Below are positions 6,004-13,191 of a stretch of 17,646 nucleotides of DNA, piece by piece. The notes beneath the pieces are model-generated. The model was not told where the DNA came from and did no database searches. It was given only the letters and a program-made list of their open reading frames with translations. A program made the translations under genes and the position numbers. Each line of letters begins with the position of its first letter. Within the stretch, counting starts at the first letter, position 1. Origin of the DNA: Planctomycetia bacterium (GTDB taxonomy: Bacteria > Planctomycetota > Planctomycetia > Gemmatales > Gemmataceae); NCBI GenBank assembly GCA_022616395.1, contig JAKEEV010000031.1, positions 1 to 17,646 on the forward strand, written 5' to 3'.

Positions 6004-7368
6004 ATGACCGCGATGAGATCGCTTTCCTCCTCGTTACAGCATCTTGGCCGAACTCTCCTTGCCGAAGAGATTGCCGCCTTGACCGACGCCGAGTTGGTCG
6101 GGCGGTTCATCGACCGGCGCGATGAGATCGCGTTCACCGCGCTTGTGCGTCGGTACGGGACGGTCGTTCTCGGAGTCTGCCGTCGAGTGCTTCGGCACGA
6201 ACAGGACGCCGAGGATGCGTTCCAGGCAACGTTTTTGGTGTTCGCACGAGACGCGGCGACCGTTCAGCGTGCCGGTGCCGTGGGCAACTGGCTCTACGGA
6301 GTCGCTCACAACATCGCGCGAAAGGCAAAGGCCGCTCGCCAGCGCCGATCGGTGAAGGAACAGGCAGCCGCGGCTCAACAGCCGCTGAATGCTCCCGCTC
6401 CTGAACTGGACGATCTGCGTGAGCTTCTCGACAGCGAACTCTCCGCGTTGCCGGACAAGTATCGCGCGCCGATTGTCCTGTGCGACCTCATGGGTCTGAC
6501 CACTCTCGAAGCCGCGGCCCAGGTGAAGTGCCCGCCCAAGACGCTCGGAACTCGGCTCAGTCGCGCTCGGGCGCTTCTGGCCCAGCGACTGACCCGGCGA
6601 GGGATAACGCTCTCGGTTGCGGCCATCAGTTCGGCGCTCTATTCCGAGGCGAACGCCGCGGTTGCTCCGAGGTTGTTCGATTCCACTGCTCACGCGGCTG
6701 TCAACTTTACAACCGGCTCGGCGACCGTCTCGCCAGCGGTCGCGGCCCTTACCAAAGGAGTCTCGAACGCCATGCGATTCACTACCCTCAAGTTCGTTCT
6801 TGTGACTTGCGGAGTTCTCGCCGTGGTTGGGCTGTCAATCGGCCCAATCTGGCACCACATTCACGCGGCTCATGCATCTCGCGCAGGCAGTTCGCATGCG
6901 GCGAACACCTCGTCCACATCCGAAACGAAGCAAACTCTCCCATTCACTCTCGATGACCTTCATCACTTCTTCGTGGAGTTGTTCCACGGTCCCGCCGACC
7001 TAAACGAAGTGCGCGCTGCCGACGACAAGAAAGATGACAAGCTGGCTCTGTCGGGCACCTGGGTGAAGAAGGAAGAAGTCAAGATCGTGTTCGAGAAGGA
7101 GAGCTTCAAACTTTACCCGCACGGCGACAACGAAGTGATTGTCGTCCTCTGCGACTACACCCTCAAGGACGGGGTGGTCAAAGCCAAGATCACCGGCTTC
7201 GAGGGGAAGGAAGAAGCGAAGAAGAAGTTCGCGGAAAAGCTGCCGGTCGGCACTGAGTATAGTTTCAAGTGGAAGGTCAACGCGGACACCGCCACACTCG
7301 AAGCGGTGAAGGGTGAGAAGATGGAAGCGTTCAAATCGCATCTGGAAGGCGACTACAGCAAGAAGTAA
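6004..7368 (+). CDS. ECF sigma factor with C-terminal membrane helix and extra domain
   Basis: This 454-residue protein begins with a complete ECF sigma factor. Region 2 spans ~40-112 (DEIAFTALVRRYGTVVLGVC, then DAEDAFQATFLVFARDA at 68-84 and GNWLYGVAHNIARKAK), and region 4 spans ~140-195 (ELSALPDKYRAPIVLCDLMG, AAAQVKCPPKTLGTRLSRAR). The DAFQATFLVFAR wording is characteristic of the large Gemmata-type planctomycete ECF group. A hydrophobic segment at ~262-282 (LKFVLVTCGVLAVVGLSIG) then crosses the membrane, followed by a His/Ser/Thr linker and a compact C-terminal domain (~345-454) with beta-rich, lipocalin-like sequence (LALSGTWVKKEEVKIVFE). No anti-sigma gene is adjacent, so the fused outer domain may sense a signal and control the sigma part. 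Start ATG at 6004 has GAGGA 5 nt upstream; a longer upstream frame lacks conserved sequence. Confidence 0.93.
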   Translation: MTAMRSLSSSLQHLGRTLLAEEIAALTDAELVGRFIDRRDEIAFTALVRRYGTVVLGVCRRVLRHEQDAEDAFQATFLVFARDAATVQRAGAVGNWLYGVAHNIARKAKAARQRRSVKEQAAAAQQPLNAPAPELDDLRELLDSELSALPDKYRAPIVLCDLMGLTTLEAAAQVKCPPKTLGTRLSRARALLAQRLTRRGITLSVAAISSALYSEANAAVAPRLFDSTAHAAVNFTTGSATVSPAVAALTKGVSNAMRFTTLKFVLVTCGVLAVVGLSIGPIWHHIHAAHASRAGSSHAANTSSTSETKQTLPFTLDDLHHFFVELFHGPADLNEVRAADDKKDDKLALSGTWVKKEEVKIVFEKESFKLYPHGDNEVIVVLCDYTLKDGVVKAKITGFEGKEEAKKKFAEKLPVGTEYSFKWKVNADTATLEAVKGEKMEAFKSHLEGDYSKK

Positions 7369-7548
7369 TCAGTCATCAGTCATCAGTCAGCAGTCAGCAG
7401 TCAGCAGTGATCAGTCATCAGTCATCAGTCATCAGTCAGAAGCAAGAGGACAGCACAACCGACTTGTCTCGCTTGCTTTTCTGTCTTAACTGATCACTGC
7501 TGACTGCTTACTGATCACCGATGACTGATGACTGATGACTGATGACTC
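7369..7548. repeat. CAGTCAT-type tandem repeats forming a 180-bp hairpin
   Basis: Short units of the form CAGTCAT, CAGCAGT and CAGTGAT are tandemly repeated at 7369-7440, and the complementary units (GATGACT, TGACTGC) run at 7488-7548. Together they form an imperfect inverted repeat spanning the whole gap between the convergent sigma factor and pilT genes. It could end transcripts from both sides. Spacers are absent, so it is not a CRISPR array. Confidence 0.88.
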
Positions 7549-7557
7549 CCCCTCGCC

Positions 7558-8763
7558 TTACACCAACCCCGTCTGAGAGAACTTGATGCCCTTGAGCATC
7601 ATCTTGAGCTGATCGGCGTTGGGCGAGAACTCCAGCGCGGTGGCCTTGTCGATGCGGCCCAGATCGACGAGGTCGCAGAGGTTCTTGTTGAAGTCGATCA
7701 TCCCTTCGTTGTAATTCGCTTTGATCGCGTCGAGCAATTTCGAGTCCTCACCCTTGAGGATCATTTCGCGGATTCGCGGGTTGACGATCATGATTTCGTT
7801 GGTCGGCACGCGGTGAACGCCGGGCAAGATTGATGGAAGCAGCTTCTGAGCCACCACCGCCTTGAGGTTGAATGACAAACTCATTCGGACTGCCCCGTGC
7901 TGGCTGGGCGGGAACAGACCGAGGATGCGGTCCACCGTGTTGTAAGCGTTGGAAGCGTGAATCGTCCCGAACACAACGTGCCCCGTCTCGGCCGCGTGGA
8001 CAGCCGCCTCGAAGGTCTCCGCGTCACGCATTTCGCCCACCAGAATGATGTCGGGGTCTTCGCGCACCGCGTGCTTGAGTGCGGTATGCCAGTCGCACAC
8101 ATCGAGATAAACTTCGCGCTGATTCACCACGCTCATCTTGTCGGTGAACACAAACTCGATGGGATCTTCGACAGTGAGAATGTGTAGCGGCTCGTTCTGG
8201 TTGATGTAGTCGAGCATCGACGCAATCGTCGTGCTCTTGCCCGATCCAGTGACGCCCGCCAGAAGCACCATACCCATCTCGTAGTGACACAACTTCTCGA
8301 TCTGAGGAGGCAGGAAGAGCTTCTCGAATGACGGGATGGTCTGATTCACCAGCCGGGCGACGAGAGCAAACTGTCCGCGTTGCTTGAGGAGGTTGACACG
8401 ATAGCGGGCCTCGCCGTTCCCGATGACGTGGGCGAAGTCCGCGCCGCCTGTGTCCTCCAACACCTTCTTGTCCTTCTCGCGAAGGACGGGGAAAATCAGT
8501 TTCTCCAACGTCTCCTGGGTGAGAACCGGCGTGTTCATCTTCTGGATGACACCACGCAGCCGCATCATGCCCGGCAACCCGGCCTTCAGGTGCAGGTCGG
8601 AGCCTTTGTGCATCATTACCGTGCGGAACAGTTGGTTGATCTGAGGTTCGCCGGGCACCATCGCGGCGACCTTCAGGCCCGGTTCGGGCGAGTTGATCGG
8701 AATCGGTGCATTCGGCGCCGATGGCGGAGGAGGTGAGGACGGCACGATTGTGGGGGTGGCCAT
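7558..8763 (-). CDS. pilT: PilT-type type IV pilus retraction / secretion ATPase
   Basis: Hexameric ATPases of this family power retraction of type IV pili at the inner membrane. The 401-residue protein shows Walker A (GVTGSGKSTT at 170-179), an Asp box (HILTVEDPIEFVF near 194-206), Walker B (DPDIILVGEMRDAET at 236-250) and a His box (GTIHASNAYNTVDRILG near 266-282). The N-terminal PAS-like domain begins near GSDLHLKAGLPGMMRLRG at 54-71. Residues 1-37 are a Pro/Ser-rich extension, longer than usual. The ATG at 8763 has AGGAG 6 nt upstream; an upstream in-frame start exists but is not conserved. It follows hisF on the same strand after 116 nt, an unusual pairing with no other pilus gene in view. 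Assignment to PilT rather than PilB rests on length and the absence of an N-terminal MshEN-type domain. Confidence 0.93.
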   Translation of the reverse strand: MATPTIVPSSPPPPSAPNAPIPINSPEPGLKVAAMVPGEPQINQLFRTVMMHKGSDLHLKAGLPGMMRLRGVIQKMNTPVLTQETLEKLIFPVLREKDKKVLEDTGGADFAHVIGNGEARYRVNLLKQRGQFALVARLVNQTIPSFEKLFLPPQIEKLCHYEMGMVLLAGVTGSGKSTTIASMLDYINQNEPLHILTVEDPIEFVFTDKMSVVNQREVYLDVCDWHTALKHAVREDPDIILVGEMRDAETFEAAVHAAETGHVVFGTIHASNAYNTVDRILGLFPPSQHGAVRMSLSFNLKAVVAQKLLPSILPGVHRVPTNEIMIVNPRIREMILKGEDSKLLDAIKANYNEGMIDFNKNLCDLVDLGRIDKATALEFSPNADQLKMMLKGIKFSQTGLV

Positions 8764-8879
8764 TGAAGGCTCCTGACAACAGATATGGATGGAACGAAAC
8801 GTATTGTTGACGTTCGCGGATGCTGGCTGTTTCGTTTCTGAAAGTAGTCGGCACCCAGCGCCGGCCACTCGGCCTCCTA

Positions 8880-9734
8880 CTACTTTATGATTCGCACCGG
8901 GATTCCTTTCGCGGCCAGATACGCTTTGGTATCCGGGATCGAGTATTCGTTGTAGTGGAAGATACTCGCGGCGAGCGCCGCGTCCGCACCAACTTCAAAT
9001 GCCTGCCGGAAATGCTCCGGGTGACCCGCCCCACCGCTCGCGACAACCGGTACGTTCACCGACTTGCACACTGCTTCGAGCATCGGCAGGTCGTAGCCGT
9101 TCTTCGTGCCGTCTGCGTCCATCGACGTGAGAACAATCTCGCCCGCACCGAGTTCCACCACCCGCTTCGCCCACGCGACCGCTTCCAGCCCCGTCGGGAT
9201 ACGGCCGCCGTTAATGTGAACCTCGAACCAGAGGTCAGAGGTCAGAGGACAGAGATCAGAAGACAGAGAAGCACCGAAATTGTCTTCTCTGTCTTCTGAC
9301 TGCTGATTTCTGTCCTCTGTCCTCTGTCCTCTGACCCGTTTCGGGTCGATGTTCACCACCGTGGCGCAGCGGCCGAACTTGCGCGACACCTCGGCGATCA
9401 AGTCGGGTGTCTTCACGGCCGCTGAGTTCAGACTAACTTTCTCGGCCCCAGCCTGAATCAGTTGAGTCGCGTCTTCCAGGGTGCGAATGCCACCGCCAAC
9501 AGTGAACGGCATGAAGATCTGCTCCGCGACTCGGCGCACCACTTCGAGTAGGATCGCGCGGCCTTCGTGGCTGGCCGAGATGTCGAGGAAGACCAGTTCG
9601 TCCGCTCCCTCCTCGTCATATCGACGAGCAACTTCCACCGGGTCGCCCGCGTCGCGCAAGCCGACAAAGTTCGTGCCCTTCACCACCCGCCCGCGGTCAA
9701 CGTCAAGACACGGAATGATCCGTTTTGTGAACAT
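8880..9734 (-). CDS. hisF: Imidazole glycerol phosphate synthase cyclase subunit HisF with in-frame repeat insertion
   Basis: HisF uses ammonia from HisH to convert PRFAR to imidazole glycerol phosphate and AICAR in histidine synthesis. The beta/alpha barrel is complete: KRIIPCLDVDRGRVVKG at 4-20 with catalytic Asp11, FLDISAS at 49-55, FTVGGGIRT at 77-85, KVSLNSAA near 99-106, NIDPKRV with catalytic Asp130 at 128-134, HINGGRIPTG near 173-182, TSMDADGTKNGYD near 203-215 and ASGGAGHPEHF. Family length is about 252-258; this one has 284 residues. The excess is a stretch at ~135-168 (RGQRTEDRNQQSEDRED and after) encoded by an inverted DNA repeat at 9231-9334. Before it, numbering equals that of Thermotoga HisF; after it, equivalents are shifted by 32. 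Start ATG fits MFTKRI; no clear Shine-Dalgarno. hisH and hisA are not adjacent. Confidence 0.96.
   Translation of the reverse strand: MFTKRIIPCLDVDRGRVVKGTNFVGLRDAGDPVEVARRYDEEGADELVFLDISASHEGRAILLEVVRRVAEQIFMPFTVGGGIRTLEDATQLIQAGAEKVSLNSAAVKTPDLIAEVSRKFGRCATVVNIDPKRVRGQRTEDRNQQSEDREDNFGASLSSDLCPLTSDLWFEVHINGGRIPTGLEAVAWAKRVVELGAGEIVLTSMDADGTKNGYDLPMLEAVCKSVNVPVVASGGAGHPEHFRQAFEVGADAALAASIFHYNEYSIPDTKAYLAAKGIPVRIIK
9231..9334. repeat. Inverted repeat of GTCAGAGGACAGAG type inserted within hisF
   Basis: The left arm (9231-9270) and right arm (9284-9334) are built from units such as CAGAGGACAGAG and are imperfect reverse complements around a 13-nt loop. The segment has no stop codon in the hisF frame and adds about 32 codons. 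Its composition resembles the intergenic repeats at 3403-3568 and 7369-7548, not hisF. Confidence 0.9.
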
Positions 9735-9811
9735 CGGCGCGTGGGTTGAGTTTAGTAGTAAGGCGAGGATGCAGAAGTGATCGTACCGGGCGCGGAGGAA
9801 GTGGTCAACCA

Positions 9812-9846
9812 ATTGTAGTCCTCACGCTCCGCGTGAAGACTACAAT
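9812..9846. repeat. Hairpin repeat upstream of hisF
   Basis: ATTGTAGTCCTCACGC at 9812-9827 pairs with GCGTGAAGACTACAAT at 9831-9846 with one mismatch and a 3-nt loop. It lies 78 nt upstream of the hisF start, in the probable leader or promoter region. It appears to be another repeat family, single-copy in this window. Confidence 0.75.
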
Positions 9847-9859
9847 CCACCGGAAAACA

Positions 9860-9891
9860 GCGCGGCCCGGCTCAACTGAGCCGGGCCGCGC
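9860..9891 (-). terminator. Probable intrinsic terminator of the small membrane-protein gene
   Basis: A perfect 15-bp GC-rich stem (9860-9874 with 9877-9891, 2-nt loop) lies 17 nt after the stop codon of the gene at 9908-10060. On the minus strand the stem is followed by TGTTTTCC, a short U-tract. This fits a Rho-independent terminator for that gene and separates it from hisF. Confidence 0.65.
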
Positions 9892-9907
9892 GAGGGGCGA
9901 GGAGTCT

Positions 9908-10060
9908 TCAAGCGGCGCGGTTGGCCGCGACCCACAACATGTAAGCCACTCGGTCGTGGAGCCGCTCGCGCTTGCGGCGGTGTAGATAGACGTCACGCCA
10001 TCCGTAGTAGAGCGCGGCGATGGCGAGGCAGGCAAGATTGCACGCGATCAGTTGGAACAC
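9908..10060 (-). CDS. Small membrane protein, hypothetical
   Basis: A 50-residue protein with one hydrophobic helix at its N-terminus (FQLIACNLACLAIAALYYGW), followed by a basic, Arg-rich segment (RDVYLHRRKRERLHDR) and AYMLWVAANRAA. The charge pattern suggests a single membrane helix with a cytoplasmic tail. I chose the GTG at 10060 because GGAGA lies 6 nt upstream; an in-frame TTG at 10090 would add ten residues but has no Shine-Dalgarno. A terminator-like hairpin follows the stop codon, which supports a real gene. No family recognised; function unknown. Confidence 0.6.
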   Translation of the reverse strand: MFQLIACNLACLAIAALYYGWRDVYLHRRKRERLHDRVAYMLWVAANRAA

Positions 10061-10357
10061 GAATCTTCTCCCATTCCGCACGGCGGACAAGTCAGTACCG
10101 CACCGCGGTTCGAGGGGGGTGTGGTGTGGCCGGCGGGCGAAGGACCGGAGGCATCAAAACCCTAGATCACACACCCCGTCGGTCAACCAATGGGGAAAAA
10201 AAGTGTCGGATCTCACGGGAGGGAGTGTTGGCTTTTTCAGCGCGCACAAGCCCGGATTCCCGTTTGACGTTCTGGATTTCGTGTCCCAGTTCAGCGGACT
10301 CTTCGGCACCGAGAAAACAACCGAGGTGAGGAAACACAAAATGTCAAACACAAAACA
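10061..10357. other. Spacer between the metalloregulator and the small membrane protein
   Basis: About 300 nt with no convincing gene on either strand. On the minus strand TTGACC near 10180 could be a -35 element for the small gene, but the matching -10 (TAGGGT) is poor. The G-rich stretch near 10110-10160 is unexplained. Confidence 0.4.
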
Positions 10358-11032
10358 TTACGTCGCCGCCAGTTCGCCACGCAGCCCCGCAAGCCCTTCA
10401 CTTCCCAAGCGAATCAGCTTGCCGTCCACTTCCACCTCGAACAGATCGTCGAGCGGCTGATACGTCAGGATGTGGACGCGAGCGCCGGGCGTCAGTCCCA
10501 GATCACGCCAGTGACGCAATCGTTCCGGGTCATCGTCCTGAGCTTCGCGCACGACGACAATTTGCCCTGCCTTGAATTTGGACAGTTGTTGAAGATTGCG
10601 CGACTTCAACTCGCCGGTGCGGGATGGGATCGGGTGACCGTGCGGGTCTTCGTGTGGTTCTCCGAGATAATCCGCCAGCGCCTGTTCGAGTCGCGGGGAG
10701 ATCGCGTGTTCGAGTGCTTCGGCCTCCGCGTCGACTTCGCTCCAGTCGAGCTTGAGCACTTGCGTGAGGAACAACTCGACGAGCCGGTGTCGGCGAATCA
10801 CGCGCAGCGCTTCAGCCAATCCGGTCTCGGTGAGCTTCGCCCCGCTGCCGGACTTGCTCGTGTACTCGATCCAGCCAGCCTCCGCGAGCCGCTTGAGCAT
10901 TCCGGTGACGGATGGCGCTTTCACCCCAAGCGCCTTGGCGATGTCGTTGGGCCAGGCAACTCCATCGGCATCGCGCAGCCGATGGATCGCCTTCAAATAA
11001 TCCTGAACCGCTTGTGTCGGCTGATCGGTCAT
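10358..11032 (-). CDS. DtxR/MntR-family metal-dependent transcriptional repressor
   Basis: Proteins of this family bind Fe(II) or Mn(II) and repress metal-uptake genes. The 224 residues show a winged helix-turn-helix at ~8-75 (DIAKALGVKAPSVTGMLKRL at 30-49, then WIEYTSKSGSGAKLTETG), a dimerisation/metal-binding domain at ~76-140 and a C-terminal FeoA/SH3-like domain at ~145-221 (FKAGQIVVVREAQDDDPERL, LTPGARVHILT). Candidate ligands by alignment with DtxR/MntR are Asp11, His82, Glu86, Glu105, Glu108 and His109. Asp11 and Glu105 replace the Met10 and Cys102 of DtxR, as in manganese-responsive MntR, although the long three-domain form is DtxR/IdeR-like. The start ATG has a strong AGGAGG 6 nt upstream. 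No transporter gene is adjacent; target genes are unknown. Confidence 0.93.
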   Translation of the reverse strand: MTDQPTQAVQDYLKAIHRLRDADGVAWPNDIAKALGVKAPSVTGMLKRLAEAGWIEYTSKSGSGAKLTETGLAEALRVIRRHRLVELFLTQVLKLDWSEVDAEAEALEHAISPRLEQALADYLGEPHEDPHGHPIPSRTGELKSRNLQQLSKFKAGQIVVVREAQDDDPERLRHWRDLGLTPGARVHILTYQPLDDLFEVEVDGKLIRLGSEGLAGLRGELAAT

Positions 11033-11326
11033 GCCGGACCTCCTCTGCTGGTGTCATCATAACGAACCAGACGCACGCGCGGCGTGAGGAGTTCGTGAAA
11101 GGGTACTTCTGTCGTGACCCAGTCGGCTGACGCCGGCGGTTTGACACAACCCAGCCGGCTCACGCCGGCGGTTCGACAGTGACTTGTCGACCACACATTG
11201 TCGAACCGCCGGCGTGAGCCGGCTGGGTTTCGTCCTGCACACCGATTCGCAGTGGAGCCAATCTCACGGCACGAATACGATGGACACAACTCGCACTCTC
11301 CCAGAAGTTGTTCCGAGGATCACCTC
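11033..11326. other. Divergent spacer between the metalloregulator and the redoxin gene
   Basis: Both flanking genes must have promoters here, but no clear hexamers are visible. The middle is taken up by three copies of a 29-bp repeat (11118-11227). An operator for the metalloregulator could not be identified apart from these repeats. Confidence 0.5.
11118..11227. repeat. Three copies of a 29-bp repeat (two direct, one inverted)
   Basis: Copies lie at 11118-11146, 11150-11178 and, inverted, 11199-11227. The shared core is AGCCGGCTCACGCCGGCGG followed by TTCGACA. Copies two and three are perfect inverted complements around a 20-nt loop, giving a strong hairpin; copy one differs at three positions. 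Each unit also contains the smaller palindrome CCGGC..GCCGG. Confidence 0.9.
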
Positions 11327-13087
11327 ATGTCGTGGAGTCGTTCGATTGCAGTTGCCATGCTCGTGATTCTCTCCTCCTCCGCATTGTGCGCGGAGGAGGT
11401 GAAAATCGGTGACCGCGTCGGCAAGTTGAAGTTCACCGACATTCGCTCACTTCCGCGCACGCTCGACGACTTCGGCGCGAAGAAAGCCTTCGTGCTGGTG
11501 TTCACCAATACCAGTTGCCCGGTCGTGCAGAGATACTTACCCACGCTCCAAGAACTGGAGAACACCTATCGCGACAAGGACGTGCAGTTCGTTGCAATCA
11601 ACTCCGCGGAAGAAGACACGCTCATCGCGATGGCCACGCAAGCGGTGAAGTACGAGATGGAGTTCCCCTTCGTGAAGGATTTTGACGGCGCGTGTGCTCG
11701 CGCGCTGGGCGTGAAACGCACTCCCGAAGTTGTCGTGCTCGACGGCGAGAAACGGCTCTGCTATCGCGGACGAATTGACGACCAGCACCGAGTTCGCGGA
11801 AGTCGCAAGGAACCAACCACACGCGAACTGAAGGACGCGCTCGACTCGGTACTCGCTGGCCGCAAGGTCGCGGTGAGCGAAACGGAAGTGGATGGCTGCG
11901 CGATCACTTTTGCCAAACCGCGGAAGCCGAAGGACGTGAACTTCGCCGAACACGTTGCTCCGATTCTTCAAAAACACTGCTGGGAGTGCCACAAGGCTGG
12001 CGGCTCCGCTCCGTTTGCTCTGACAAGCTACAAGCAAGCCGCGGCGCGGGCAGACACGATTGCGGAAGTCATCACCGATCAGCGGATGCCTCCGTGGTTC
12101 GCGCTCCATGACTACGGCCCGTTCATCACTCGCCGAGGACTGTCGGACGATGAACGATCCACGGTGATCGATTGGGTTCGCGGGGGAACGGCTCCGGGCG
12201 ATCTCATCAAAGTGCCAGCAGCGCCCGCGGAACCGAAGAGTAAGTGGCAGATTGAAACGCCTGACCTCATCCTCGACTCACAGGAGTTTGAACTGCCGGC
12301 GAAGGGAGACATTCCTTACAAGTACGCGATCCTTCCGCATCCCTTCGCCGAGGAGACATGGGTGCAGAGCGTGCAAATCATCACGGACAACCCGCGCTCT
12401 CTTCACCACGCCAACCTCGCGTTCTTCAAAGTGAGCGAAGGCTTCAAGGAAGAGAACTTCATCACGGGTTACGTTCCTGGCGGCTCTCCGATGATGCTGG
12501 ACAAGGACGTTGCGTTCGGCATTCCGAAAGGCTCCGTGCTCGGATTGCAGATTCACTTCGTCCCGACCGGCAAACCAGAGAAGTGCAAGGTGACCGTGGG
12601 CTTGCGCTTCCCGCGAGACGTTGTGCAGAAGCGGCTCAAGCACATTCAGCTTTACGACAAGCGATTCGCGATTCCGCCGGGCGCGCCGGCCCACAAAGTT
12701 TCCGCCACACGCGTACTCGATACCGACGTGATCGGAGTCGGGATGTTCTCTCACATGCACCTTCGCGGAAAGGACATGACATTCACCGCTCATCTTCCCG
12801 ACGGCAAACGCGACACACTGCTCATCATCGCGAATTACAACTTCGCATGGCAGGTTGCTTATCAGTGGGAACCGGGCAAGAAGCGCTTGCCGAAAGGCAC
12901 GCGATTGGAATGCGTCGCTCACTTCGACAACTCGCCGTTCAACCCATTCAACCCCGACCCCAAAGCAACCGTTCGCAACGGTCCGCAAACGCACAACGAA
13001 ATGATGTACGGCTTCTTCTTCTACACCGATGCCGACGAGAAGCTCGGCTTGAAGATCGACCCGAAAACGGGAACGGTAACAAAGTAG
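11327..13087 (+). CDS. Secreted redoxin / cytochrome c / copper monooxygenase-like fusion protein
   Basis: A 586-residue exported protein with a signal peptide (1-22, cut near LCA/EEV) and three parts. Residues ~25-180 are a thioredoxin-fold redoxin/AhpC-type domain (FVLVFTNTSCPVVQRYLPTL, single Cys64 where CxxC would be). Residues ~203-290 are a class I cytochrome c-like domain with heme motif CWECH at 218-222 and MPPW at 254-257 as possible axial Met. Residues ~310-575 resemble the copper type II ascorbate-dependent monooxygenase fold (PHM-like): HH at 360-361, His410, HMH at 476-478 and NEMMYG at 557-562 match the five-His-plus-Met copper ligand pattern. The reaction is unknown; a copper oxidation fed by heme electrons is an inference. 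Start ATG has GAGGA 7 nt upstream. The architecture is one I associate with planctomycetes and similar bacteria. Confidence 0.88.
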   Translation: MSWSRSIAVAMLVILSSSALCAEEVKIGDRVGKLKFTDIRSLPRTLDDFGAKKAFVLVFTNTSCPVVQRYLPTLQELENTYRDKDVQFVAINSAEEDTLIAMATQAVKYEMEFPFVKDFDGACARALGVKRTPEVVVLDGEKRLCYRGRIDDQHRVRGSRKEPTTRELKDALDSVLAGRKVAVSETEVDGCAITFAKPRKPKDVNFAEHVAPILQKHCWECHKAGGSAPFALTSYKQAAARADTIAEVITDQRMPPWFALHDYGPFITRRGLSDDERSTVIDWVRGGTAPGDLIKVPAAPAEPKSKWQIETPDLILDSQEFELPAKGDIPYKYAILPHPFAEETWVQSVQIITDNPRSLHHANLAFFKVSEGFKEENFITGYVPGGSPMMLDKDVAFGIPKGSVLGLQIHFVPTGKPEKCKVTVGLRFPRDVVQKRLKHIQLYDKRFAIPPGAPAHKVSATRVLDTDVIGVGMFSHMHLRGKDMTFTAHLPDGKRDTLLIIANYNFAWQVAYQWEPGKKRLPKGTRLECVAHFDNSPFNPFNPDPKATVRNGPQTHNEMMYGFFFYTDADEKLGLKIDPKTGTVTK

Positions 13088-13105
13088 CCCGCCCTTGCGG
13101 GCGCT

Positions 13106-13172
13106 GGCGAACCCCGCCCGCAAGGGCGGGTGTTATCAGCGCCACCCACCGCCCTTGCGGGCGGGGTTCGCC
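13106..13172. repeat. Second GGCGAACCCCGCCCGCAAGG hairpin
   Basis: Arms at 13106-13129 and 13149-13172 are exact 24-bp reverse complements with a 19-nt loop, and equal the core of the arms at 1751-1826. A partial third arm (CCCGCCCTTGCGGGCG) lies at 13088-13103. It lies between the redoxin gene stop and the SDR gene start, ending 19 nt before the SDR ATG, so it may end the first transcript or hinder read-through. Confidence 0.9.
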
Positions 13173-13191
13173 TGACTTGTGGAGTCACTTC

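Noticed and set aside
7369..7548. CRISPR-like array
   Set aside because: Units are only 7-10 nt, there are no unique spacers, and the array folds back on itself; no cas gene is present.
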